Shown here piece after piece: positions 24,501 through 34,717 of a stretch of DNA of 64,000 nucleotides. Under the pieces are notes generated by a model that saw only the letters and a program-made list of their open reading frames with translations, made no database searches and had not been told where the DNA came from. The position numbers and the translations under genes are program-made. Origin of the DNA: Arabidopsis thaliana (taxonomy: Eukaryota; Streptophyta; Magnoliopsida; Brassicales; Brassicaceae); contig NC_003076.8 in NCBI RefSeq assembly GCF_000001735.4, forward strand, positions 4,340,001 through 4,404,000. Direction: 5' to 3'. The first letter of the stretch is position 1. Each line of letters opens with the position of its first letter.

Positions 24501-26318
24501 AGAGGCATTCATCTTTTCGAGTTTCTTTCTCAAATCAGAAGCTTCAGCATCAATTCTGAAAACATGAATTCAATCAACAGTGAGGCAAGATGAGTAGTGC
24601 CCTATGACTCATTATTCATTAATAAAGAGAAACAAGAGCAAAAAGCACATCATTATCTTCATTTATCACCTCAGCATTTCAGCATTAATCTTCAACCCTG
24701 TGATGGCATTTTGGGCAAACTGAAGCAATTCGTCCTGCTTAACCTGTCCAAAAGCAGCCAAAGCAACACAGAAGAATAGAAAAGTTAGGAGGAGATCCAA
24801 ACGCCCATAAATTAACATATGCTGACTTTTTTACTGATCAAGCGCTTACCAAAACTTCATCCTTGTAACTTGAAAAGACTGTAGCAAGATCCTGCATACT
24901 GCTAACTATGGCATCATGAACTTCCTTTCCTCCATTCAAACAAAGGCTGAAAACAATGTTAAGTTCTATGAATAATTGCAGTACGAATGAAAATAGCAAT
25001 GAATTGTGTTGACTTTCCAAGAAACAGTTTAAGACTCCTTTTGGAATCCAAATTTTGGCAATGCAATATGGAATGCCAGCAGACTCACCCAAACATCTCC
25101 AGGAGTAGCGTGATTTCTTCGTCATGTGGTGGTTCAATAATCTGTAATAAAACAGTCAAACCTTTAACCCCCATAGACGGCACATATGTTTTCACATCAC
25201 CCAAATATAAAGGTAAAATGGTACTACGTATCTGTTATCACTTATCAGATAGCCACCAAAAGATCAAATTTAGGTTGCAAAAGAATACCATGGACAGAAC
25301 GATCCCCTCCAGAGCTTGACTTTGCAGAAAAACATCACGGAAGTTAAGTGGCTCACCGCCTATATCTGGATCGTAATACAAAACCTACACATGCAAAGGG
25401 ATCTTCAGAAAGAATTCTGTTGGAAAAAGGTCATAAATACAACATATGAAATTCGACGCAGAATAGTAATGCAAAAGTCACTGTTAATGAAAAACCCTTT
25501 AGCAGAAAAAGTTACCCTATACTACTACAGATTAGCAATCTTATCTACTTAAGTAATACTTTTTTTTTTATATTCTAAAATGCAGGAGGATGATATGATG
25601 ACATCTTCCTCTTTCTCTTTGACAAAACCAGTTAAGGAACATATAAGATTCTAACGCAGCAACACTAAGGATCACAATCATCTCTACTTAATTACTAGTC
25701 TTGATATTTTACGATGTGGGAGAATTGTTAACTTCTTCTTTTCCTCTTATCCAAAAAAAAAAAAAGAATAAAAATAATACCCATTCACGTTTCTTTGCTT
25801 CATCAGAAGCAAGTTGTTCCTCTGAACTCAATTGTTTATCCTTTAGAGAACTGTCAGTAGCTCTATCAATCTCCTTAAGCACACTTAGCCATCTAGTAAT
25901 CAGCAATGCCCTTTCTTGACCTCTATATGAGACTGCAGCTTCTTCCAATCTCTGAATTGTCTGATGAACACTCTTATAAGCCCCAACACCCTGCAAAGTT
26001 ACAGTCCGGATTATTCACTCTAGTCCTAAAGTAATGCAACTGTTGTGTCATAATTACAACTGTATTGTAATAAAAGCCCTTAATACCAAAATCAAAACTG
26101 GAATCTAGAAAAATAAGACCCAAATACTAATTAGAAATGGGAATAATTAAAAGGAAAGGAGAAATTACAATGCGGTCTTGGAACAATTTGGCTCCTTCAG
26201 CGACGGCTTGGCCAGCGTGCTGGACGACGGAGTCGGCATAGTTTTTGACGGTTCGTGTGATGTTTTTGCGGTTTCCGACCTCCACAGCCTTATTCACGGC
26301 CGTTCGCAGCCACGACAT
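21579..26318 (-). CDS. Coiled-coil protein annotated as SMC-like, function unknown
   Basis: Eighteen coding exons on the minus strand (first 26169-26318, last 21579-21966) join in frame to 679 residues. The N-terminal 50 residues ([15 protein letters not shown]...) look like an amphipathic helix. Most of the rest is predicted helical and charged, with long coiled-coil stretches around residues 200-420 ([20 protein letters not shown]). Near the C-terminus is a low-complexity run of [18 protein letters not shown], then an acidic tail ending [14 protein letters not shown] recall the Arabidopsis locus being labelled structural maintenance of chromosomes. However, no Walker A, Walker B or ABC signature is visible, so it is not an SMC ATPase. 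A cytoplasmic or vesicle-associated scaffold is possible. Part of exon 10 is duplicated downstream at 20253-20495. Confidence 0.9.
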
Positions 26319-27531
26319 ATTCTCAGCGATCTTATGGTCTACTAGGGAAGAAACCTCCTCGGGGAACGAAAACCAATTTTAGAGACGACTAATTACTGAA
26401 ATGAGAGAACTCGGCCACCGTCCATCAAAGTTTTTTTTTACTCGGTTTAAGTTTGACGATTTGCAGGCGACTAATATATTATTTCTTTTCTGAAATGTAG
26501 CTTATTTTTACTATGTAACGTTTGTATATTAAACCGATTTAAATAACGAGTTTATGTATAAGTATTTTGTTAAAAATGTAAAAAAAATAAGATCAAAAAC
26601 CTAAACTATTTTTGTGAATACTATAAAACCTCTAAAACATTTAAGTCGTTTTCTTCTTCACATAACAAATAACCATAAAATGAAGTTAAAAAAACAATAT
26701 GTGAAAAATATGGAATTTGGTGGCAAAGAAATGAATAGTGGAGTTGAGAAAAAAAATGATCTTCTAAAGAATTTTCTAACTATTGAAATTAAACTTCTAA
26801 TTTTCGTAGTAGATTACATGATCGAGAATATATACCAAAAAAATTGAAGAAATCATAGCTTTCATGACATGAAAGATCCTTGATGAGAATTAAAATTCTA
26901 ATTTAAAATTAATTTACCAATGAAAAAAATTAATTAATTAGTTTGTCATAGTTGTGAAATGCAATCTCAATTATAGATAGTAAACACAAGTTTTTTCTTA
27001 TAATAATTTTCTTATGAAGATACTATATAAATAATTAATTATTTTTAAAAATAAATAATATTAATTTAGATTATATATTTTATAGTTGGTAAATGTTAAA
27101 ATAAAATCTTCATATCTATTTTTTTGGTAAAAAAAACAAAACATGTAAATGTTTTTAAACGTTGCCCAAAAAAAAAAAAGGTAAATGTTTTGACTAAAAA
27201 ATATCCAATCGAAACTTGGGTCGGATCTCGGATAGTTTTATCCACCCTAAACAGAGACGGCAGCTCATAACTCAATCAGCCATAAAGGCCAAAGAAGGGC
27301 CCACCTTTTAGATACACACAATCGTCGCACTCTCAGATTCTTCTCCGGAGCGATCAGATTTCACCGACGACGGTTGTTTTTGCCTCCTCTTTCAATCAGA
27401 GGAAGCCAAAGCTTAGAGCAACAGTTGTAAATCTATATATAGAGAGGGAGAGAGAGAGAGAGAGCTCCTCTCGTCCAGTATTAGGGTTTTAAAGGCAAGA
27501 ACTACTAGAACAAGAGAAGGTACAAAAAAAA
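26319..27531. other. Divergent AT-rich spacer before DCP2
   Basis: This separates the head-to-head starts of the coiled-coil gene and DCP2 and must contain both promoters. The centre (26460-27180) is very AT-rich with runs of ATTAATTAATTA and A tracts. A short open frame at 26614-26847 is lysine-rich and probably chance. The last 300 bases are GC-richer and contain the DCP2 leader. Confidence 0.5.
27443..27463 (+). repeat. GA microsatellite in the DCP2 leader
   Basis: AGAGAGGGAGAGAGAGAGAGA just before a CTC-rich stretch, about 70-90 bases ahead of the DCP2 start. GA tracts near plant transcription starts often bind BASIC PENTACYSTEINE proteins; binding here is inference. Confidence 0.7.
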
Positions 27532-29992
27532 ATGTCGGGCCTCCATCGATCATCAAGTTCATCGAAGAACATCGGAAATTGCCTTCCCTCCAAAGAACTC
27601 CTTGATGATCTTTGCAGGTAATTTCATCAATCGAGTGTTTTTCTTCTTTTTTCTGTGGATAGTGAAGCGATTGGGCTCGAATTGATTTTCGGTAACTGAT
27701 GCTTTGTGATGGGGTTTTGTTTCAGTCGATTTGTTTTGAATGTCCCTGAAGAAGATCAACAGTCATTCGAGAGAATTTTGTTTCTGGTGGAGTATGCTTA
27801 TTGGTACTATGAAGATAATGCTGTAGAGAATGATCCAAAGCTTAAGTCCCTGTCTTTGAAAGAGTTTACTTCGCTCTGTATCCTTCATTGCCTTCTGATT
27901 CATTATTCTGTGTTCAATTTCTTGTCTTCACTGTTTAGTACAATGCTCGTTAATGATAGGACTATGATCTCATATGCTCGAAGCATAAATGATTTGTGTT
28001 TGCCACATAGACTGGGCTTCTCTTTGTCTTTTCCATTGTTTTCTGTGGATATTTTTCCTTGACGTGGCCTATAGTATTCAACAGCTGTGATGTGTTGAGA
28101 CCTTATGTTACTCACATTGATGATATCTTTAAAGACTTCACTTCTTACAAGTGTCGAGTTCCAGTCACTGGGGCAATTATCCTGGATGAGACATATGAAA
28201 GGGTAAGAACCCTGTGGGGTGATATTTAGGTTTACTTATTAGTTAATGCTTACCCTTTTTGTTTCATTGTCATTTTCAGTGCCTGTTGGTGAAGGGATGG
28301 AAAGGATCGAGCTGGAGCTTTCCCCGCGGAAAAAAGAGCAAGGATGAAGAAGACCATGCTTGTGCCATACGTGAGGTTAGTATCAATTCTGTTGTTTCCT
28401 GTCTCTTTTGTGTTTCATTTATTTTACACTTTTGTAGCAAAATTGATATCTCCAACAACCGCCACTCATTGATCATAGTGCATATTAATAAAGAACACTA
28501 TGTAATTAGAAGAAGACCGCTTATTGGGTTAGATTAACCTCACTTAGTGGATGCATTGGTTCTACTTTAGTGGTTGTTGACATATGAAAATGTGTCAACA
28601 TAATGTGCGCATGAATTTTTTTTAGTATAGATGACGGAGGTCAAAGAATAGCAAATAGAACGTCTCTTATATCTTCTGCTCTTGAAACAGAGTAACTCAT
28701 TTTCACACTAATTTAACAGTTTGATCATAACACATACACCTTACGTACTGAAAATAGATTCTCCTACGTGATAATTGAGGAAGAAAAAATGTTCTTAGGT
28801 CACCAGTAGACAGAATCTTTTGCAAATGAGAATAGTGCTGCTGTCAATGGTCAACTATATAGGCTCTCTGTATCTTTTTACTATTTCATTGGTATGGAAA
28901 TGGTCAAAGGTTTAATTGTAGCTCTCTAGTGCTATTCTCCTGGTGAATGTAGCATTTCAGGTGCTGTAATTCTTCTTCTGATTGTTTGTATAGACTTGGA
29001 ATATGGGTTAATGTTGAAAAAAAACTGAATATTTTGTCACACTTCTTATGTATTGTTCTTCCATGCTAAATTACAGGTCTTAGAGGAAACTGGATTTGAT
29101 GTCTCAAAGCTACTCAAGAGAGAAGAATATATAGAGTTTGTTTTCAGGCAGCAAAGAGTACGACTTTACATTGTTGCTGGGGTGACAGAAGATACAGTTT
29201 TTGCACCACTTACAAAGAAGGAAATCAGTGTGCGTATTTAACAATTAACTTGTGGATCTGATCTTGTCTGTGTATGTATGATGAGTCTCTTATCTTCTTT
29301 TGTTGTGGAATACTTGTAGGAAATCACATGGCATCGGCTTGATCATCTTCAGCCAGCAAGTAATGAGGTGATAACTCATGGAGTTTCTGGTCTCAAATTG
29401 TACATGGTGGCACCTTTCCTTTCGTGAGTAGTGGCTCTCTAATTTATACACATAGATTTTTGGGTGATTTTCGTGTTTTGGTTCATAACAAGAGAGATTA
29501 CAAACTTGTGCAGGTCATTGAAGTCGTGGATATTAAAGCATCCTTCACCTGTAGCACGGAGACCTAACAAGCCCCTTAAAGGTTTGACGTCTTTTTCTCA
29601 AGCATTCATTAAAAGAGAGGTTTTTGGTAGAGATCTGACTATATATGCTTTGTACAGCACTCTGCGTGTGGAATGCAAGGACTAGTGTTGGAGGGAACGG
29701 GACAGCAACAGTGGAAAGCCAAAATAGAAAGTCTGAACTCAGGACAACAACAATGGAAAGCAACAGTAGAAAGCCTGAACTCAAGAGAACAACAATGGAA
29801 AGCCACAGTACAAAGCCTGAACTCAGGAAAGGAACAATGGAAAGCCACAATACAACAGCAACAGTAGAAAGCCACAATACAAAGCCTGTAGTCGACCATT
29901 CTCAGGACATAAAACCTGGTGGCAGTTTCATAAACTTCAAGTTCAACCAGTCAGTTATCTTACAGGCGTTGGAATCTGGTAATTCAGCTTGA
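27532..29992 (+). CDS. DCP2: mRNA-decapping enzyme DCP2 (TRIDENT)
   Basis: Eight exons (27532-27617, 27726-27877, 28075-28202, 28280-28375, 29077-29229, 29320-29423, 29514-29581, 29658-29992) give 373 residues. The N-terminal DCP2 box A domain covers about 20-115. The Nudix domain has an intact Nudix box at residues 139-161: Gly139, Glu145, Arg153-Glu154, Glu157-Glu158, Gly160, so all catalytic metal ligands are kept. The enzyme removes the 5' cap (m7GDP) from mRNA in processing bodies together with DCP1 and VCS. The C-terminal tail is hydrophilic and contains four copies of a 14-residue repeat of the T(V/M)ESxxxKPEL type. The last exon ends [16 protein letters not shown]. Confidence 0.96.
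29710..29877 (+). repeat. 42-bp coding tandem repeat in DCP2
   Basis: The stretch AATGGAAAGC recurs at 29752, 29794 and 29836, with a diverged copy at 29710, so the spacing is exactly 42 bases. A partial copy follows near 29863. Each unit encodes 14 residues (for example [14 protein letters not shown]). Copies differ by a few substitutions and keep frame. Confidence 0.9.
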
Positions 29993-30878
29993 CTGGTCAG
30001 TTTGTCACATATCGGTTGGATTGGTGTTGGGAGTAATGATGCGGTTGGATTGGTGGGTTTGTCTATAGCAAAACCGTTGGATATGTTCATACACGCTGGT
30101 AGCTTTCTATTTCTTTGCCATTTGGTTTATATACCTCTCGTTTCTTCTAGAATGAAAGGGTTGTTGTAAATGATGTTAGTAGGGAAGTGGTGAATCCTTT
30201 GGATCATGGCTTTAGATGACAATGTTACGACCAGCTATAAAGGTTAAAAGAGTTTCTTATCCGAGTAGTGAATCGATGATCTTCTTTATAGCGCCCTCTA
30301 ACTGCTTAATCGAAGCAGAAAGTGTTTTTCTTTTTAGAATAAAAAATGAACTCACCTATAAAACAAAAAGTCGCACCTAAATAAGTGAAGTTTATGTAAT
30401 ACTATGATTACCTTGGAAACAAGAGATATCTCGAGATTGTTTAGTTTTTTTCACATTGTAATTTGTTAGTATAAAAGGTGGGTGGGGGAATGGTGGCCTA
30501 AATTCGGCAAGGGTGGCCTAAAAAATACATTTGATTGCTATACGAAAACATTTTAAAGAAACAGAAACTGACAAGTGGCATTTTGTGTTTTACACTTTTA
30601 CTTGCTTGTGTTTAGGTTTGGAGGTTCATCTACATAAGCATCAGCATTGTGACTTTGACTCTCCCCATCAAAATTAATCCTAAAAATCAAAGCATGTTAA
30701 ACAGCCCAACCACATTGAGAATTTTATCTATAAATAGAATTAGAAATTAAATCCTTGGTTAAACCCATAACTCTTCTTTCCTCTTTTCTTCTCCGGCTAA
30801 CGGTAGTTTTGACGCCGTTAGTTTTTCCTCCGTCTATTGATTTTTCCCGCTTCACAATCGCAACAAACCCAAAGAAGA
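29993..30878. other. DCP2 3' UTR and ABCG6 promoter
   Basis: No coding potential is seen on either strand. Presumed DCP2 3' UTR runs from the stop for a few hundred bases. The ABCG6 promoter and leader occupy the right half. Confidence 0.6.
30729..30736 (+). promoter_or_regulatory. Putative TATA box of ABCG6
   Basis: TATAAATA lies 150 bases before the ABCG6 start codon, a normal distance for a plant promoter with a leader near 115 bases. Motif evidence only. Confidence 0.6.
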
Positions 30879-33062
30879 ATGTCTCGTGTGGTCGCAGCGG
30901 ACGACAATATGGCGTTGCCGTTCTTCTCGCCGGAGTTTGGCAATGTCTCAGGCGCGTCGTCTTCTCCAACAACGTTCGCACAGCTCTTGCAAAACGTCGA
31001 CGACTCCACGCGTCGTAGTCACCACCAGCATCACGTTGATGTGGATCTCGCCTCGCCGGACCAATCCGTACCGTTCGTTCTCTCGTTCACTGATCTCACT
31101 TACAGCGTCAAAGTTCGCCGGAAGTTCACATGGAGACGCAGTGTTTCTTCAGATCCTGGAGCTCCGTCTGAGGGGATCTTCTCTTCCAAGACGAAGACGC
31201 TCCTCAACGGAATCACCGGAGAAGCTAGAGACGGAGAGATACTAGCTGTGCTCGGAGCAAGTGGCTCTGGAAAATCGACGCTGATCGATGCGTTAGCGAA
31301 TCGAATCGCTAAAGGAAGCTTGAAAGGAAATGTAACTCTAAACGGAGAAGTTCTCAATTCGAAAATGCAGAAAGCGATCTCAGCTTATGTGATGCAAGAC
31401 GATCTTCTTTTTCCGATGCTTACAGTTGAAGAAACCTTAATGTTCGCTGCCGAGTTTCGTCTCCCGCGAAGCCTTTCGAAATCAAAGAAGTCTCTCCGTG
31501 TCCAAGCCTTGATTGATCAGTTAGGACTTAGAAACGCGGCGAATACGGTGATCGGAGATGAAGGACACCGTGGAATCTCTGGAGGAGAGCGACGGCGAGT
31601 TTCAATCGGGATCGATATCATCCACGATCCGATTCTGCTTTTCCTCGATGAACCAACTTCGGGTCTGGACTCTACAAGTGCTCTAAGTGTTATTAAGGTT
31701 CTTAAACGAATCGCTCAGAGTGGAAGTATGGTGATCATGACTCTTCATCAACCTAGTTACCGTCTTCTTCGATTGCTTGATCGTCTTCTCTTCTTGTCCC
31801 GTGGCCAAACTGTCTTCAGCGGATCGCCTGCGATGCTACCGCGCTTCTTCGCAGAGTTTGGCCATCCAATTCCTGAACATGAGAACCGCACCGAGTTCGC
31901 TTTGGATTTGATACGTGAGCTGGAAGGATCAGCTGGTGGAACAAGAAGTTTAGTTGAATTCAACAAAGGGTTTAGACAGAGGAAAGCAGAGCCAAGAAGT
32001 CAGACTGGCTTGTCCTTAAAAGAAGCCATCAGCGCAAGTATCTCTAAAGGCAAGCTCGTCTCTGGAGCGACCACAACAACTCATAGCTCTGGCTCGAGCC
32101 CTGTTTCCACTATTCCAACTTTCGCGAACCCGTTTTGGGTCGAACTCGCGGTTCTAGCCAAACGGTCCATGACTAATTCTCGCAGACAGCCTGAACTATT
32201 CGGGATACGCCTAGGAGCTGTTTTAGTCACTGGATTCATCTTAGCCACTATGTTTTGGCAGCTAGATAACTCCCCTAAAGGAGTCCAAGAACGTCTTGGA
32301 TGCTTCGCTTTTGCAATGTCCACAACGTTCTACACTTGCGCAGATGCTCTCCCTGTTTTCCTCCAAGAACGTTTCATTTTCATGAGAGAAACTGCTTACA
32401 ACGCTTACCGAAGATCCTCCTATGTACTATCTCACTCTCTTGTTGCCCTCCCTTCCTTGATCATCCTCTCGCTTGCTTTTGCAGCGATCACATTTTGGGG
32501 TGTGGGTTTAGATGGAGGTCTTATGGGTTTCCTCTTCTACTTCCTAGTAATCTTAGCCTCTTTCTGGGCAGGAAGCTCATTCGTCACCTTCTTATCAGGC
32601 GTTGTCCCACACGTTATGCTCGGTTACACCATTGTTGTAGCCATTTTAGCCTATTTCTTGCTTTTCAGTGGATTCTTCATCAACCGAGATCGAATCCCTG
32701 GCTACTGGATCTGGTTCCATTACATTTCCTTAGTCAAGTATCCTTATGAGGCTGTGCTCCTAAACGAATTCGGTGACCCAACAAAGTGTTTCGTCAGAGG
32801 AGTTCAGATATTCGACAACACACCTCTGGTCGCGGTGCCTCAGGGGATGAAAGTTAGGCTTCTAGCAACTATGAGCAAATCACTTGGAATGAGGATCACA
32901 AGCTCTACTTGCTTGACCACAGGATATGACATTTTGCAGCAACAAGGCGTTACGGATCTCACCAAATGGAATTGCTTGTGGGTCACGGTCGCTTGGGGCT
33001 TCTTCTTTCGAATCTTGTTCTACTTTTCTCTGCTTTTGGGTAGCAAGAACAAGAGGAGGTAA
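30879..33062 (+). CDS. ABCG6: ABC transporter G family half-transporter ABCG6
   Basis: Intronless frame of 727 residues starting [11 protein letters not shown]. An in-frame ATG at 30837 would add 14 residues but matches nothing I know. Order is nucleotide-binding domain then membrane domain, as in WBC/ABCG proteins. Walker A is GASGSGKST at 126-134, the signature is [10 protein letters not shown], Walker B is [12 protein letters not shown], and the H-loop is TLHQPSYR. After a Ser/Thr-rich linker, six hydrophobic segments follow (about 450-720), with the usual long loop before the last one carrying several cysteines. Relatives ABCG2, ABCG6 and ABCG20 act at the plasma membrane and export suberin precursors to root endodermis and seed coat, working as dimers. 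The sequence is complete with no broken motif. Confidence 0.96.
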   Translation: MSRVVAADDNMALPFFSPEFGNVSGASSSPTTFAQLLQNVDDSTRRSHHQHHVDVDLASPDQSVPFVLSFTDLTYSVKVRRKFTWRRSVSSDPGAPSEGIFSSKTKTLLNGITGEARDGEILAVLGASGSGKSTLIDALANRIAKGSLKGNVTLNGEVLNSKMQKAISAYVMQDDLLFPMLTVEETLMFAAEFRLPRSLSKSKKSLRVQALIDQLGLRNAANTVIGDEGHRGISGGERRRVSIGIDIIHDPILLFLDEPTSGLDSTSALSVIKVLKRIAQSGSMVIMTLHQPSYRLLRLLDRLLFLSRGQTVFSGSPAMLPRFFAEFGHPIPEHENRTEFALDLIRELEGSAGGTRSLVEFNKGFRQRKAEPRSQTGLSLKEAISASISKGKLVSGATTTTHSSGSSPVSTIPTFANPFWVELAVLAKRSMTNSRRQPELFGIRLGAVLVTGFILATMFWQLDNSPKGVQERLGCFAFAMSTTFYTCADALPVFLQERFIFMRETAYNAYRRSSYVLSHSLVALPSLIILSLAFAAITFWGVGLDGGLMGFLFYFLVILASFWAGSSFVTFLSGVVPHVMLGYTIVVAILAYFLLFSGFFINRDRIPGYWIWFHYISLVKYPYEAVLLNEFGDPTKCFVRGVQIFDNTPLVAVPQGMKVRLLATMSKSLGMRITSSTCLTTGYDILQQQGVTDLTKWNCLWVTVAWGFFFRILFYFSLLLGSKNKRR

Positions 33063-33502
33063 AAACAAAACTCAGTTTGATCTTATGGAGGACTGGTTTG
33101 AAACTTGATTTACCTTTGTTTGTTTTCTGTATTTTTCTTTTATCTCTTTGTTGTATATTCTTATATATGTGGTTGATAAATTGTTGAATTGGAGCCCAAC
33201 TACTTGCTATTTATTTGAATTATAAATTGGAAGACTCTGAAAAGAAAAGACTATAAATGTGTGTAGAATATTTGGCTTGTTTGGGTTTGATAAGTAAAAC
33301 AAATTTTACAACTAAAAATTGCCAACTTTTTTAGTACAATAGCACCTTACACATTCCGTAGAACACATCATATGACGTATGTTGATGGATTTGCCAACCA
33401 TAGTCAAGGGGAAGCTTAGCCTATAGTCTCGTCACTTTTAGAACACCAGCCTCTCTAAACAACTTCAATCTCTTGCTTCAGAAACATGAACTATGTACAA
33501 AC
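33063..33502. other. 3' region between ABCG6 and convergent transcripts
   Basis: T-rich presumed ABCG6 3' UTR, then spacer. No coding sequence is recognised. Confidence 0.5.
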
Positions 33503-33824
33503 TCATACACATTCCCCAATCAGATTATGGGTTCCTCTTCCGGTTCCCAACACTTTCCTCAACCCCTCATTAATAACATCTACTGATTCAACCTCGTAAA
33601 ATTCATCTTTCACATGCCTACACTGGAAAAGCAACAAGATCAATCAGAATCCTTTCCCTCAAATGCAACATTAAAGTTCAAATTCACTTGGAATGAGGAA
33701 AAAGATAAGGAACCATCAAACACCCCATTGGGTTCAAATAGGTAGTGTACCTTTGGCCGTTTCCAGTTTGCTCTCGTCCATGGCCAGTAAATCCAGTTCT
33801 ACCAAACTGTACATGCTTCAACAT
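33503..33824 (-). CDS. Possible small spliced ORF of 62 residues
   Basis: On the minus strand an ATG at 33822-33824 opens MLKHVQFGRTGFTGHGREQ. It reaches a donor at 33751 (AAAG then GTACAC) and can join an acceptor before 33617 (GTGTAG) to continue HVKDEFYEVESVDVINEGL, ending GTHNLIGECV and TGA at 33503-33505. The intron is 133 bases. Both parts are phase-compatible and the composition is protein-like. I do not recognise it. It may be a terminal piece of the upstream RG-rich gene by alternative splicing, a decayed gene, or chance. Confidence 0.25.
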
Positions 33825-34717
33825 GATAGGTGATAAAGCTTATTATTGGGTCAAAACAATAATAGCAAACTTACTAACCCTTATTTCTCAAACTCCTTTG
33901 TCTCTATCAACTGAAAAGTGGCTATGTCAACATTTCAAGCAAGTTTGGTGTAGGTGGTGTACCTTTGGTATCTTGGATATACCTAAAGCCATATTGATGA
34001 CATCGTGTTATGAATATCCATCATCTCGTTCTTCGCAGATGCAACTGAAAGTCCTAAACCAAATAACAGTTATAACTCAGCCATATATTGGGGTTGTTAT
34101 GGTTCTGGCAAGTCCAACTTCAAGTAGAACACACGAGTGCTTCGGCAAAGATACTTGTTCATCAAGAACAAAACCTGCACGTCTCTCTGGCCTGAATAGT
34201 TCTACCGGTAAAAAGTCTGGACCCCTGTATTTTAACTAGAGGAAAGTGTCTCTTCTAACAACCTAGGCTAGCCATTCTTCATCCCCTCATATCCGTTAAA
34301 CCAGTAACGTTCTACATAAGCCGGTTGAGGATTACTGAGTGTAGAGAAGACTAAAAAAACCACATGTATTTACACCATCTTGCTTCAGTTGTATACCCAT
34401 TCCAACTCACAGACAGTGTTACAGTGCAAATGAGAACACCGGAAACTGAATCACAGCAAGAAAGGTAACAACATCTAGATGATACCACAACAGAAGTGCT
34501 ATACATACACACAGCCAAGCAATGGCCAAGTTCAAAACTTTTTCGAACGATAGAGCAGAGTGTTCCTTTACATCAGTCATTGGAATGTCCACAATAATCA
34601 GCCACTGAATTGTCTCGGCCATGGCAAAATCACAGAACTTCCGTTTGATATCTGATTTACTATCACTTATCTTCCTGGTCTTAGAAGGTTAAAGCAAATT
34701 GAATACTAACCTTTATT
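33825..34717. other. Unassigned spacer downstream of the RG-rich gene
   Basis: This stretch holds several short minus-strand frames with splice-like borders. One example is about 50 codons near 34085-34235 beginning GPDFLPVELF. Another near 34419-34622 has a hydrophobic end. The RG-rich gene's stop is followed 8 bases later by a good donor (AATAAAG then GTTAGT), so the region could be a spliced 3' UTR. No family is recognised. Confidence 0.3.

Noticed and set aside
26614..26847. 77-codon Lys/Asn-rich frame in the spacer before DCP2
   Set aside because: Composition follows from AT-rich DNA; no other support.
32300..32749. 149-codon second frame inside ABCG6
   Set aside because: Cys/Leu-rich shadow of the membrane-domain coding frame.
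33745..34239. 164-codon plus-strand frame
   Set aside because: No recognisable content; minus strand of the same stretch has better splice-linked coding signals.
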